Shown: positions 8,286 through 17,193 of the stretch, in pieces | Position numbering within the stretch: position 1 is the first letter of the stretch | How the letters are laid out: every line of letters starts with the position of its first letter | NCBI GenBank assembly: GCA_050012375.1 | Contig: JBEKHH010000005.1 | Coordinates: forward strand, 1 to 64,000 | Direction of reading: 5' to 3' | From: PALSA-1353 sp050012375 | GTDB lineage: Bacteria > Planctomycetota > Phycisphaerae > Tepidisphaerales > Tepidisphaeraceae | Length of the DNA: 64,000 nt | Made by a program: the position numbers and the translations under genes | Notes under the pieces: generated by a model | Databases searched by the model: none | What the model was told of the DNA's origin: nothing | Seen by the model: the letters and a program-made list of their open reading frames with translations, nothing else

Positions 8286-9113
8286 TCACGGTAAGCCGAG
8301 CTTGTCGCTGGGCCAGGGTTGGCGAATCATGTCCAGGAAAAGACAAACGCTCACTTTCAGCACGTAGAACAATCCATGCGCCAGGCTGATGCTGCTCCTG
8401 CCGTACATTCGCCGGCGCATCCGCACTGGGATTTCGATGACCTTGTATTTGGATCGATGCAGCAGGAGCACGACTTCCGGCTCCGGATAATCTTCCGGAT
8501 ACCAGTGCGCATAGGCGCGGATCACTTTCTTGTTCACGGCGCGGAATCCGCTGGTGCAATCGGTTATTTTCAATCCGCACAGACATCGAATCCACGCGCT
8601 GAGCACGCGGATGCCGGTCATGCGCGACAGCGACGGCACAAAGCTCGTCGGCACCATGAAGCGCGATCCCACGACCAGGTCCGCCTCACCGCTCACCAGC
8701 GTCTCCACCAGCTTCTCCACTTCGCGCGGGCGATGCTGGCCGTCGCCGTCCACCTGCACCGCCACGTCGTATCCGTGCAATGCCGCGTATCGATATCCGG
8801 TCTGCATCGCTCCCCCGATGCCCAGGTTGAACGGCAGGCTCACCACCGAGGCCGTCGAGGGGATTTGCCGAACCGTGTCATCCGTCGAACCATCGTCGAT
8901 GACCAGGACGTGGCAATCGGGCAGCAACTGGTTCAGCCGCCGCACCAGCTTTGCCACCGACCGGCTTTCGTTGAAGGCAGGAACGATGATCAAACACTTC
9001 AGCCTCTTGAAAACCGGCGGTCTGATGGGGGCGACGGCCGGAGCGGTCGGCAATACGACTTTGACGGGCAGTCGCCGCTCGATCGGCTCAAAAATTGTCG
9101 ATTTCAAACGCAT
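8286..9113 (-). CDS. Polyprenyl-phosphate sugar synthase-like GT2 (DPM1-type)
   Basis: A 275-residue GT-A glycosyltransferase. The motifs run CLIIVPAFNESRSVAKLVRR, VIDDGSTDDTV, then QVDGDGQHRPREVEKLV, the DxD metal site of dolichol-phosphate mannosyltransferases. FRAVNKKVIRAY and a short hydrophobic C-terminal end follow. It likely transfers a sugar from a nucleotide donor to polyprenyl phosphate on the cytoplasmic face, supplying GT-C enzymes. The ATG at 9113 is chosen because AGGTGG precedes it by about 2-4 nt; a TTG at 9146 would add 11 residues. It forms a two-gene unit with the DUF2304 gene. Confidence 0.87.
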   Translation of the reverse strand: MRLKSTIFEPIERRLPVKVVLPTAPAVAPIRPPVFKRLKCLIIVPAFNESRSVAKLVRRLNQLLPDCHVLVIDDGSTDDTVRQIPSTASVVSLPFNLGIGGAMQTGYRYAALHGYDVAVQVDGDGQHRPREVEKLVETLVSGEADLVVGSRFMVPTSFVPSLSRMTGIRVLSAWIRCLCGLKITDCTSGFRAVNKKVIRAYAHWYPEDYPEPEVVLLLHRSKYKVIEIPVRMRRRMYGRSSISLAHGLFYVLKVSVCLFLDMIRQPWPSDKLGLP

Positions 9114-9257
9114 GGCCCACCTGTCCGCGTTTTGACTCTCCGCCAAACAATAGTCTAATCGAAAATCGCGCCATTTTGCATCCCAAGAAATCCAGAGGCG
9201 GAAATTTCAAGCGCCGCCTGCCGATTTCGCCTCCGCAGGTCCCATGCCCCAAAGACT

Positions 9258-11480
9258 TTATGACTGCAAAACCAGATACATCGCGTCTTCAGGCAAACGC
9301 AGTTTCACCTCCCTCCCCTCCCGCGGCAATGGCATTTCCCGCTTCGGATAACCCGACACATCCAGCACGGTCGCCCGCGTCAGGTTCGGATTGTGAATCG
9401 TGACCGTCCCCTCCGCATCGTCAATCATCCATGGCGGCCGGCCGACCTGCACCACCTTCCATCCATGGTACTTCCGCTGATCGCCGCCGGTGAAATCCGC
9501 CGGCTCCTGTTTCCATCCGGCCAGATGCGCGGGCGTCCCGACCTGCACCAGCACCTTGCGCGACTCGCTCAGCGCCCGCCCGTCCATGGAGATCACCAGA
9601 ATCGACGCCTGCTCGTTGCCGCTGGCGACGTCGATGGCGCTCAGATGCACCTCACCGGCTTTTCGCAGAAATCCGGTAGCGCCCTGCGCGGCCGGCGCAT
9701 CGATCGTGCACAACCCGGCGTTGTAATCCATGCGGATTTGCCCGGTGTCACTGGTGATGACTTTTTTACCCCGGTCGATGAATTTGGACAAATCGAACAA
9801 TCGGCCCTGCCTGGCATCCCCGCCATAGCTGACGATCACCGGCCCGACCAGAAACGCCAGCGGGTCGGCTCCGCGCCCCGCGTCGGGATGGGCGCCGCCA
9901 TCCTCCGCGATGAGCGGCCATCGCCGGTTCCACAGGTCTTCCAGCGGCCTGCATTCAACCACGACCGGCTCGCCGCGCTTCAGATACTCTTGGCGATACA
10001 ACAGCGCCGCCGCAGGGAAATTCCCCATCAGCGCCGGGGTCGAGCAATCATATTTGCGCAGCGGACGCTCGCCCGCCGCATCCACAAGCCCAACGCGCGG
10101 ATCGTCGGCGTACTGTTCCGCCGTCGCGGTATACCAATACAATCCCGCCACGCCGCTCAGCGATTCGTAAGCGGCGGTCAGAAACGGCCCTTCATTCTGA
10201 TAGTCCAGCGGGCTGACCCAGGAACTTTCGGTGACCATCATCGGATGGCCGCTCACCTGTTTCAGGTTCGTCGGCAAATCGCCAGGGTTCAGCACCGCGG
10301 CAGGGCTCGTGAAGCAGTCGCCCGGATCGATCCGCCAGCCGGTGTTGTTCCCCTGATGAGTCCCCGTGAAATATTTGTTGACCGCCAGCACATCCGCCGC
10401 GGTGTCCGTGTAACGCTCGACATCGCTCAGGCGTGCCGCGTCCGCGGTCATCCAATTCGACGCGTTAATCAGTTGCCGGCAGCCAAGCTCCTCCCGGTAA
10501 AACTTCACCATCTTCGCGTAGAACTCGCGTTGGGCGGCGGCGAAGAATTGGAGTTGATCGGCCAGCCGTCTTCCCTTGCCTCCATGCTGCGGCCGCGTCC
10601 ACTGGGCGACGGGCATGATCGCCACGTCCCCGGCGGGAAAATCGTCGCCCGCCGCTCCCACCCCGTCCCACGCATCCGACGCCGCCGCCAGCGATCCATA
10701 TTTCGCTTCGAGCCACGCGGCAAATTTCCGGCCCAGGAGCCGTTTCTGCGCCGGCGCCATGGCGTTCATCGTCCAAAAGAACATCCCATCCTCGTTTTGG
10801 ATTTGGAGAATCGCCACGGCCGGATCGCGCGCCAGCGGAATTCCCGTGTACGGGTTTGTCGGGCAATACAGCCGTCTCACCCACGCTTCATATCCCTTTT
10901 GCAGCGTCTCGTTGAAAAATAGCAAACCCCACAAACTGGCGCGCCGCTGGTATCCCTCGATGCCCCAGCGCGCCGCCGGGCGATCCAGCGCCCAATACGG
11001 CGAGATCGTCAGGTAAATCCCCTCCTTCTTGAACGCCGCCGCCGCCCGCCAGATTCCATCGATCTGCTTTTCATTCACGTCGGTCAGTTCCGGCGCATCG
11101 CCCTCGGCGCCGATCTGGGCATGAAGGCGAACCATGTTCACGCCGATTTTGGCGAGGAACCGGGCATGGCGGGCCAGTTCATCCGGGGCTTTCATATATT
11201 CCCGGCTTCCGCAGGCCCAGAATCGAATGGGCGTTCCATCCCCGCGCACAAATCCGCCGTCGGCGGAGATGCGCACAAACCCCGACTCACCGGCCGTCGT
11301 TTCATTCAGGCTGCGCAGGTCCAGCATCGCATCCGAACTGAAATGGTCTTGCGGATGAATGAAGGCCCACGTTTTGGGCGAATCCCCCGCCGCGGCACGC
11401 GCCGCCGAGCAAGGCAGCAGCAGGGCCAAGCTGAGGATTGCACTGGCTTTCAAAATCACGCCAAATGATTGTAAAACCAT
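9258..11480 (-). CDS. Secreted glycoside hydrolase (clan GH-A-like, cellulase-type barrel)
   Basis: A 740-residue exported protein. An N-terminal signal peptide (hydrophobic run ASAILSLALLLPCSAARAAA) is followed by a TIM-barrel region containing GVNMVRLHAQ, YLTISPYW, an Asn-Glu pair in ILQIQNEDGMFFW, and a later MMVTESSWVSP. In clan GH-A enzymes an Asn-Glu holds the acid/base at strand 4 and a Glu at the end of strand 7 is the nucleophile, so NED and TES are the likely catalytic glutamates. A C-terminal beta-rich region follows. The substrate is unknown; a plant or algal polysaccharide is plausible. Met at 11480 is preferred over 11519 because it directly precedes the signal sequence. Confidence 0.82.
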   Translation of the reverse strand: MVLQSFGVILKASAILSLALLLPCSAARAAAGDSPKTWAFIHPQDHFSSDAMLDLRSLNETTAGESGFVRISADGGFVRGDGTPIRFWACGSREYMKAPDELARHARFLAKIGVNMVRLHAQIGAEGDAPELTDVNEKQIDGIWRAAAAFKKEGIYLTISPYWALDRPAARWGIEGYQRRASLWGLLFFNETLQKGYEAWVRRLYCPTNPYTGIPLARDPAVAILQIQNEDGMFFWTMNAMAPAQKRLLGRKFAAWLEAKYGSLAAASDAWDGVGAAGDDFPAGDVAIMPVAQWTRPQHGGKGRRLADQLQFFAAAQREFYAKMVKFYREELGCRQLINASNWMTADAARLSDVERYTDTAADVLAVNKYFTGTHQGNNTGWRIDPGDCFTSPAAVLNPGDLPTNLKQVSGHPMMVTESSWVSPLDYQNEGPFLTAAYESLSGVAGLYWYTATAEQYADDPRVGLVDAAGERPLRKYDCSTPALMGNFPAAALLYRQEYLKRGEPVVVECRPLEDLWNRRWPLIAEDGGAHPDAGRGADPLAFLVGPVIVSYGGDARQGRLFDLSKFIDRGKKVITSDTGQIRMDYNAGLCTIDAPAAQGATGFLRKAGEVHLSAIDVASGNEQASILVISMDGRALSESRKVLVQVGTPAHLAGWKQEPADFTGGDQRKYHGWKVVQVGRPPWMIDDAEGTVTIHNPNLTRATVLDVSGYPKREMPLPREGREVKLRLPEDAMYLVLQS

Positions 11481-11527
11481 TTGAGTCGAAAAGTGTCCTT
11501 CGCAAGCAGCGATTTCCAAGGATTGCC

Positions 11528-11854
11528 ATGAGCCAACAAACCAAGCCTCGCTGGACAGCCATGCGAACCAAAGAGAGCCGTTTGATTGAGAAAGTCCTTA
11601 GGCATGCCTTTCCAAATACGGATGCCTATCGATACAACTCGGCCTCGATTCGCGTTCGCGTCGTCGATTCCCGTTTCGATGGAAAATCCGCCGAGAAACG
11701 GGATGAAATGATCGAGCCGCATTTGCGGAAGCTTCCGAAAAACGTCCAGGCGGAGATCATCAATCTCCTTACCCTGTCGCCCAGCGAGCTAGCCGACTCC
11801 AAAAGCCCGCCGGCAAACGCCGAATTCGAGGACCCCAGCAATTCGATGCTTTGA
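11528..11854 (+). CDS. Small BolA-like protein (conserved hypothetical)
   Basis: A 108-residue cytoplasmic protein. The middle segment RVRVVDSRFDGKSAEKRDEM, followed by an IEPHLRKLPKNVQ helix, resembles the BolA fold core (VVSxxFxGxxxxxRHxxVxxxL). The conserved His after Arg is Asp here, so it is at best a divergent member. BolA proteins bind monothiol glutaredoxins or DNA. The C-terminal tail is Ser/Pro-rich. It is divergent from the glycoside hydrolase gene, 47 nt away. The start at 11528 trims an N-terminal extension that overlaps the neighbouring gene. Confidence 0.65.
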   Translation: MSQQTKPRWTAMRTKESRLIEKVLRHAFPNTDAYRYNSASIRVRVVDSRFDGKSAEKRDEMIEPHLRKLPKNVQAEIINLLTLSPSELADSKSPPANAEFEDPSNSML

Positions 11855-11905
11855 TTCCGTCACAGCCGAATCATTGTGGAATTATTCTCGCCCCGCAAGT
11901 TGCAT

Positions 11906-12766
11906 TCAGGCGGCCGCGGTGTGTGATCGCTCAATGCCGAACGCCTCTATCCCCGGCGCCAGTATTTTGAACAGCGGCACATAGAGCGCGGGATCGCCAA
12001 CCGTGGGCGTTCTGTTCGCGTCGTAAAGAACGACGCGGCCATCGACGATCCCATAATCGAACTTGCCATAGTCAAAGCCCAGGTCGCGGCGCATTTGCCG
12101 CAATTCATCCGGCACCTCGGCTGGTTCCTTGCGGACGGCGACGAGGGATTTGATGATCGGCTGGTTCGCGTACATCAGTATGTTCCTCTCCACCTCGCCA
12201 AGAAAGATCCATGACCTCATGCAATAAAACCCGTCGCGACGCTCGGGGAGAAAGCGTTCCACCACCAGGTCGCGATTGTGCCAGACGGCTCGCGGCACCT
12301 GGGCGACGGAATCAAAGATCGGATAATCCCAGACGCCGATCTCCGCCCGCCAACTCCACGGCAATCGGCGGCGCACCGCGCGAACATATTTTCGCAGCAG
12401 CGACGTTCTCTGCGCCACTTCCGCTTCCCTTCCCCCGCCGAAATTCAGGTTCGTTTTCACGATCACCGCTCCGTCGTAACCGTCGCCGCGGTGAACCAGG
12501 TTGCAACTGATTCGACGTTTGGAAATATCCGCCACGGCGGCGTTGATCGCCACCGGGTATTGTCGCATGAACTCCAGATACTCCTCGGGAACCACCGTCA
12601 GATCGACGTGCAGGACCGCCAAATCCGCATCCACGCGCTTCCCAAGGCCCCGAAGCGCCGTCACGTTCAGCCCGTTCTCACGCCAGGCTTCGCAAATCCC
12701 GCGCATAATATAATTCGTCTTTGCGAATTCGTCGTGTTCATGGGTGATGATTACGATGTGACGCAT
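11906..12766 (-). CDS. ATP-grasp-like protein, hypothetical
   Basis: A 286-residue protein beginning with a Rossmann-like strand MRHIVIITHEHDEFAKTNYI. The central part has VIVKTNLNFGGG, similar to the Lys-containing strand of ATP-grasp ligases. Near the end, FDYGIVDGRVVLYDANRTP carries a D-x-N, which matches the Mg-ATP binding strand of that fold. Such proteins ligate a carboxylate to an amine or thiol in natural-product or cofactor pathways, but the substrate cannot be told. No partner genes stand nearby. The Met at 12766 is chosen at the first beta strand. Confidence 0.6.
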   Translation of the reverse strand: MRHIVIITHEHDEFAKTNYIMRGICEAWRENGLNVTALRGLGKRVDADLAVLHVDLTVVPEEYLEFMRQYPVAINAAVADISKRRISCNLVHRGDGYDGAVIVKTNLNFGGGREAEVAQRTSLLRKYVRAVRRRLPWSWRAEIGVWDYPIFDSVAQVPRAVWHNRDLVVERFLPERRDGFYCMRSWIFLGEVERNILMYANQPIIKSLVAVRKEPAEVPDELRQMRRDLGFDYGKFDYGIVDGRVVLYDANRTPTVGDPALYVPLFKILAPGIEAFGIERSHTAAA

Positions 12767-13243
12767 ATTGCACGTTCGGCCACGCCAATGGGAGGCTTTG
12801 CCTATCCATCGGCAACCGCGGATTTGCACTCCACCGCGTCGGCGGAGTAATGTCCGGAATTACGCCCGCGCTCCCAAAACGCCGGTAATATCGGGCCTGT
12901 CGAAGCGGCCGCTGGCTATTGCGCGTCGCCTCGGCGTGGCGCGCAAGGCCATGGCCGCTCAGCCGGTGGCTGCAAATTAGGGCATCACCCTACTCGACCA
13001 CTTCTGATGGATGGGAGTATTCTTCATCGACTCGCAGCCCCCGTGAGAGATTGGGGGGGGGCGATTTGGTCACTGTGATTGATTCTTGGATTTCGCTACG
13101 CGGGAGGGAAGCGGGGTAAGCATTGGAGAGAAAAAGGGGACGGCTGCAAACCAGATGGGCGGCCGGGATTCTCAAACGTCCAACGAACGCGCTCCCCTTC
13201 GGGTCTAAACGGGACAGGGGATTTGAGAATGGTGCGCTTCTAT
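12767..13243. other. Intergenic region without supported gene
   Basis: No credible gene on either strand. It includes the long stem-loop at 13168-13230 just beyond the 3' end of the histone-like gene; the rest shows no recognisable feature. Confidence 0.5.
13168..13230 (-). other. Stem-loop downstream of histone-like gene
   Basis: ATTCTCAAA at 13168-13176 pairs perfectly with TTTGAGAAT at 13222-13230. The enclosed segment holds a second stem formed by CCCC and GGGG runs. It starts 14 nt after the stop of the minus-strand gene ending at 13244. There is no U-tract, so it could be a 3'-end processing structure or a small RNA rather than a classic terminator. Confidence 0.4.
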
Positions 13244-13558
13244 TTAGATAATACTTCCCTCGTCCGTCGAATCCGCCTCCGTTGGGTTGTATTCACCTTC
13301 GGACGGCGTCACGGTTTGCACCGATTCCGTCACCACAACATCCGTCGTCGCTACCTCCACGTTCTGGGCAGGCGCCGCGACTGGCTTGGCGGCTCGTCGG
13401 GCGACAACCTTTTTCCCGCCCCGCGGCTTCCGTTTCGCTTTCCTCGCAATTTTTCGGACTGGCTTGGCGGCTTTCTTCGCCGGCCGCTTTTTTGCGGCCG
13501 CGGGCTTGCGTGATTTCGACGACTTGCGTGATCCCTTGCTCGTTCGCTTCTTTGCCAT
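13244..13558 (-). CDS. Histone H1-like Lys/Ala/Pro-rich protein
   Basis: A 104-residue protein. About the first 70 residues are almost only Lys, Arg, Ala, Pro and Ser (KKRPAKKAAKP, RKIARKAKRKPRGGKK), as in eukaryotic histone H1 tails and bacterial Hc1/AlgP-like proteins. The last 35 residues are acidic and Thr/Val-rich. The basic part should bind DNA or RNA non-specifically and compact it. The start at 13558 has GGGAGG 4 nt upstream; an upstream in-frame Met at 13600 lacks this. The neighbouring minus-strand gene encodes a small kinase, which may suggest phosphorylation of the Ser-rich tail, but that is only inference. Confidence 0.75.
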   Translation of the reverse strand: MAKKRTSKGSRKSSKSRKPAAAKKRPAKKAAKPVRKIARKAKRKPRGGKKVVARRAAKPVAAPAQNVEVATTDVVVTESVQTVTPSEGEYNPTEADSTDEGSII

Positions 13559-13646
13559 GGCGCCTCCCAGGTAATCAGTTGCTTGTTTCATACCCGACAA
13601 CCCATGCTCCTGGCGAGAACAAAATCAGATTGTTCCAATCAGCTCA

Positions 13647-14378
13647 TCAACTCCACTCCAGCGTTTCCAGGTGCCTTTGAATGTCCCCCGCGCTGGAAAA
13701 TCGCTCCAGGACCAGCGAATCCTTCTGGCCGCGAATGATCTCTTTAACCACCTTCGGCTGGCTCGCATACCTCGCCCGACCCCCCACCAGCGCCAGAAAC
13801 ACCTCGATCAGGTTCAGCACGTCCTTCTCGATCTTGGCCCGCGTCGGCTTGCCAAGATCGAAGAAATCCAGCAATTTCACCTCAAATCCGATGCCCTGGC
13901 GGCGGATCATGATGTTGTCATCGTGAATGTCGCCGTGGTACTCCCCCCGCGCATGGATCGGGGCGATTCCCCTGGCCAGCACATACAGCACGTGCAGCGC
14001 CTCAAATGCGCTAAGTCGATGATTCTTCTGCTCGTACAGGAATTCGCTCAATTTCTTCCCCTCCACCAATTCGCTGATGACGACGATGACCTTTCCCCGC
14101 CGAACGTAGGCGATTTCCTGGTGATGGTATTGCAACAGGATCGGGCAATGCCGCAGGGCGTCGAGCTTTCGGGCGTATGCAATGGCCGCTTTGCCCGTCG
14201 GATCGCGATGGGGATAATAGAATTTTGCCGCCCGGCGAATGCCCGTGCTGCGCTCGACAATTCTATAAACCTCGCCTTCCCAACCACTTCCGAGCATTTC
14301 TTCGATTATGTATTTCCCGGCAATGATCCTCCCGGCCGGAAAATCAAACCGCTTGGCCTTTGTGCGGGGGCGAACCAT
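13647..14378 (-). CDS. Short Ser/Thr protein kinase-like protein
   Basis: A 243-residue protein with a minimal protein-kinase fold. The glycine loop is MLGSGWEGEVYRI (residues 28-40) and the ATP lysine is Lys52 in AAKFYYP. The catalytic loop is HGDIHDDN (Asp150, Asn155). The metal motif is LLDFFDLG (Asp171), with DFF in place of DFG. The APE motif and most of the C-lobe are missing, as in aminoglycoside or RIO/lipopolysaccharide kinases. It keeps all ATP and catalytic residues, so it may be active on an unusual substrate. It lies 46-88 nt upstream of the histone-like gene on the same strand and may be co-transcribed with it. Confidence 0.75.
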   Translation of the reverse strand: MVRPRTKAKRFDFPAGRIIAGKYIIEEMLGSGWEGEVYRIVERSTGIRRAAKFYYPHRDPTGKAAIAYARKLDALRHCPILLQYHHQEIAYVRRGKVIVVISELVEGKKLSEFLYEQKNHRLSAFEALHVLYVLARGIAPIHARGEYHGDIHDDNIMIRRQGIGFEVKLLDFFDLGKPTRAKIEKDVLNLIEVFLALVGGRARYASQPKVVKEIIRGQKDSLVLERFSSAGDIQRHLETLEWS

Positions 14379-14469
14379 GATCGCCCATCATGTGACATGC
14401 CGCCGGGACGGTCAACTTATTGAAATCTCGCCCGTTTAACCACCAGCCCCGCCCGGTCGGTTAAGATTC

Positions 14470-14865
14470 ATGCCAATGGAATTCCTCAAAAGCATCACCG
14501 GCCGCATCGTAACCGGCCTGGTGGCCTTGGTAGTCATTATCGCCGCCATCTCCTGGTGGCAGATGGATGAATCCACCCGCCAGATGCTGGTCTCCGGCAC
14601 CGGCCGCATTTTGGTATGGCTGGGCATCGTCCTGATCTGGCCGTGGGCCTCTTTTGCGATCATCGGCTGGGTGGCGCGCATGGAAAGCAACGCCGCGGGC
14701 GGTCTGCTCGTCGGCGTCTATTCCATCGCGGAGGTCATCCTGCTCGCCTGGCTCTTCGATTGGAATATGCCCAGCCCCGCCGCCTGGACCTTTCTTTTCC
14801 TCGGCGGCCTCATCGCCGGGGTGTATAATCTATTGGTCTGCGACTGGCTCGCGGAGAAGGTGTAA
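14470..14865 (+). CDS. Small membrane protein, first gene of kinase/zinc-ribbon operon
   Basis: A 131-residue protein with about four hydrophobic helices (GLVALVVIIAAISWW, ILVWLGIVLIWPWASFAIIG, LLVGVYSIAEVILLAWL, FLFLGGLIAGVYNLLV). No family is recognised. It ends 2 nt before the kinase start and opens a run of seven same-strand genes joined by overlaps or short gaps, so it probably belongs to the same membrane-associated machinery. A second Met at 14476 is an alternative start. Confidence 0.7.
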   Translation: MPMEFLKSITGRIVTGLVALVVIIAAISWWQMDESTRQMLVSGTGRILVWLGIVLIWPWASFAIIGWVARMESNAAGGLLVGVYSIAEVILLAWLFDWNMPSPAAWTFLFLGGLIAGVYNLLVCDWLAEKV

Positions 14866-14867
14866 AA

Positions 14868-15893
14868 ATGCCTCAACCCGGTCAACGTGTCGGCGAATAT
14901 GTGCTGGATGCCAAGGTCGGCGGCGGGACCTTTGGCGAGGTCTGGCGCGCCTACCATCACGTCTGGACCGACCAGCTCGTCGCCGTCAAAATCCCCACCG
15001 ATCCGCAATACCTCCGCAATCTCCAGGGCGAAGGCGTCGCCATTCACGGCCTGGTTCATCCCAATATCGTTCGCGCCCTGGGCTTTGATCCTTATGCCGA
15101 GCTTCCCTACCTCACCATGGAATATGTCCCCGGCACCAGCCTGCGCCCCTTCATCGAGAAAAAGTCCCTGGCCACCGGGCAAGTCGTTTCGATCCTCCGG
15201 CAAGTCCTCGCGGGCTTGAAGTGCGCCCACGCCCACAACGTCATTCATCGCGACATCAAGCCGGAGAACATTCTCATTCACGAGCGCGCCGCCCGCGATG
15301 GATACGATGCGGAGGGAGTGGTGAAGATCGCTGATTTCGGCCTGGGCAAGGCCGCCAACTTCGCCGCCGGATCCATCGCCTATTCCGCCTCGCTGAATTC
15401 GCCCGCCGCCAGGGATATCGCCGGGACATTGGAATACATGGCCCCCGAGCAGCGCAGCGGCCAGGCCGAGGCCCGCTCCGACCTGTATGCCTGCGGCGTC
15501 CTGCTCTACGAGATGCTCACCGGCGAGCGCCCGGCGGGCACGGACGTCCCCAGCGATCTGAATCGCGCCGTCCCCAAATATCTGGATGACGTCTTCCGGC
15601 GAAGCTACGCCCGCCTCGACAAACGTTTCGCCTCAGCGGAAGAGTTTCTGGCGGCGCTGCCTTCAGCGCCCAAGACCGCTGTGCCTCCGCCGCTTCCGCG
15701 GGCGGCTGTCATCGCGAATTGTCCGAAATGCCAAAGGCGCGTGGACGCCGGCGACCAATTCTGCATGCACTGCGGCGTTCAGCTCGTCGCCGAGGTCCTG
15801 CGCTGCGCCAAATGCGGCGCGTTCCCCGACGCCGGCGACCGCTACTGCATCTTTTGTGGAGAAACACTCGTGCCGCAAACCGTCTCGGCATGA
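14868..15893 (+). CDS. Ser/Thr protein kinase with two C-terminal zinc ribbons
   Basis: A 341-residue Hanks-type kinase, complete in its motifs. The glycine loop is VGGGTFGEVW (17-26), the ATP lysine Lys41, the catalytic loop HRDIKPEN (Asp129), the metal motif DFG (Asp156), and the activation-segment end APE at 192-194. A Pro-rich linker leads to two zinc ribbons with cysteines at 285/288/299/302 and 313/316/327/330. There is no membrane helix, unlike PknB. GGAGAAGGTG precedes the start, and the gene overlaps the next one by ATGA. Zinc-ribbon proteins are encoded directly downstream, so the ribbons may mediate assembly within one complex. Confidence 0.93.
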   Translation: MPQPGQRVGEYVLDAKVGGGTFGEVWRAYHHVWTDQLVAVKIPTDPQYLRNLQGEGVAIHGLVHPNIVRALGFDPYAELPYLTMEYVPGTSLRPFIEKKSLATGQVVSILRQVLAGLKCAHAHNVIHRDIKPENILIHERAARDGYDAEGVVKIADFGLGKAANFAAGSIAYSASLNSPAARDIAGTLEYMAPEQRSGQAEARSDLYACGVLLYEMLTGERPAGTDVPSDLNRAVPKYLDDVFRRSYARLDKRFASAEEFLAALPSAPKTAVPPPLPRAAVIANCPKCQRRVDAGDQFCMHCGVQLVAEVLRCAKCGAFPDAGDRYCIFCGETLVPQTVSA

Positions 15894-16222
15894 TTCGATC
15901 GAAATATATGGGCCCCATGACCCTTCACATCTTCGGCTTCTTCGCGATCGTGGCGCTGGCCTGGGTGCTGTTTTTCCTTTGGCTGGTGAGCTTGATCTTT
16001 CGCGGCATCTGGTCCGGATTTGCGCGGCTGAGCGGCCTGGCCGCCCGCACCGCCAGCATCTCGAGCAAACCCCGCCGCTGCACGCGGCTTCGCTGCCTGA
16101 CGGTCAATCCCCCGCAGGCTAATTTCTGCCGGCGATGCGGCGCCTCCTTGACGCGCTCCACCGTTGGGCGGCAAACTTCCAAGAATCGCGGCTGTTGCTT
16201 CTCCTCGCCGGGCCATTCATGA
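15890..16222 (+). CDS. Single-pass membrane protein with zinc ribbon
   Basis: A 110-residue protein. Residues 12-40 form one long hydrophobic helix (HIFGFFAIVALAWVLFFLWL). A basic linker leads to a zinc ribbon with Cys64, Cys69, Cys80 and Cys83 (CTRLRC then NFCRRCGASL). The ribbon resembles those at the end of the preceding kinase. Translation is coupled to the kinase by an ATGA overlap, and its own stop overlaps the next start the same way. Met7 or Met10 are alternative starts. The function is unknown; it is a probable membrane anchor of the kinase complex. Confidence 0.75.
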   Translation: MIRSKYMGPMTLHIFGFFAIVALAWVLFFLWLVSLIFRGIWSGFARLSGLAARTASISSKPRRCTRLRCLTVNPPQANFCRRCGASLTRSTVGRQTSKNRGCCFSSPGHS

Positions 16223-17181
16223 GCCAGTTCACCCCAACTCAGTGGACGCTTGAACCGAACGCCCGGCCCGACCATCTTTCCGCCGCCGTCCTGCACAGTC
16301 TCAGCCGCCCGGCCCGCGGACTCGCCTGGGGACCGGTAAAAACTTTCATCCTCGGCGGGCTGACCTTTGGAATTCTGCCGCTGATCGTTTGGCCGAAAAA
16401 ATTCGCCCGCTTCGTCGCCTTCGAGCGCCAGCAGCTTTGGCATCTCGTCCAATGGCTTCGCATCCGCACCGGCGAAGACGAGGCGGCACTCGGCAATTCC
16501 GTCCGCGACACCGGCGCCCTCGCCACCCTCTGGATCGTCCCGCTCATCATGCTCGTCATCCTGGCGGCGATTTTCATCCCCTGGCTGAATTCTCCGGGCT
16601 TTGATTTTTCAACCATTCTCTCCGGCACCTATTTTTTCGACGGGTCCAGGCCCGACGCGCTGTTGATCCACCGCTGGGGCCGTCATTTGCTCCCGGTCCC
16701 GATGCACTTCTACCGCGTCTGGACGATCTGCCTCTCGATCGCCTACGCATCGCATTGGCTACACGTGCAGCAGCACGCCGCCGACGTGCATCGCGTCGTT
16801 CGCCGGATGAATCTGATCTTCGCAAAGCAGCACGTTGGGCCGGTGGGATTGCTGGGCCCCGGCATCGGGCTGCGTCCGCTGTGGATTCTCGCCGGGCTGG
16901 TCGGCGTGGGCTGCGGCGCCTGGTGGGCCATTCCCGCCGCCCTCGCCGGCGCCGTCCATCAGCGCTACATCGAGCGCGCCAGCACGCGAATCCGCGGCGA
17001 ACTCGCCCAGCGCGTAAGCATGTTGCTCCAAGAGCAGCGGCCCGCCGTTGACGTGCCCACTCCCCATGGTTTTCGCGTCGTCTGTCGAAACCGATTGTGC
17101 GAAAAATCCGCCCCCGCGGGCGCGGCATTCTGTCCACGCTGCGGCACCCGTCTCGCCTCGCGCGTCGAGGTCGTGGCGTAG
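16219..17181 (+). CDS. Multi-pass membrane protein with C-terminal zinc ribbon
   Basis: A 320-residue protein with hydrophobic helices around residues 40-60 (TFILGGLTFGILPLIVW), 105-130 (ALATLWIVPLIMLVILAAIF) and 215-245 (GLRPLWILAGLVGVGCGAWW). A long soluble stretch separates the last two. The C-terminus has CRNRLC then FCPRCG, a zinc ribbon like those of the kinase and the preceding protein. The start at 16219 overlaps the previous stop as ATGA. I do not recognise a family. Shared ribbons across three consecutive genes suggest one assembly. Confidence 0.75.
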   Translation: MSQFTPTQWTLEPNARPDHLSAAVLHSLSRPARGLAWGPVKTFILGGLTFGILPLIVWPKKFARFVAFERQQLWHLVQWLRIRTGEDEAALGNSVRDTGALATLWIVPLIMLVILAAIFIPWLNSPGFDFSTILSGTYFFDGSRPDALLIHRWGRHLLPVPMHFYRVWTICLSIAYASHWLHVQQHAADVHRVVRRMNLIFAKQHVGPVGLLGPGIGLRPLWILAGLVGVGCGAWWAIPAALAGAVHQRYIERASTRIRGELAQRVSMLLQEQRPAVDVPTPHGFRVVCRNRLCEKSAPAGAAFCPRCGTRLASRVEVVA

Positions 17182-17193
17182 GATTCCACTTCC

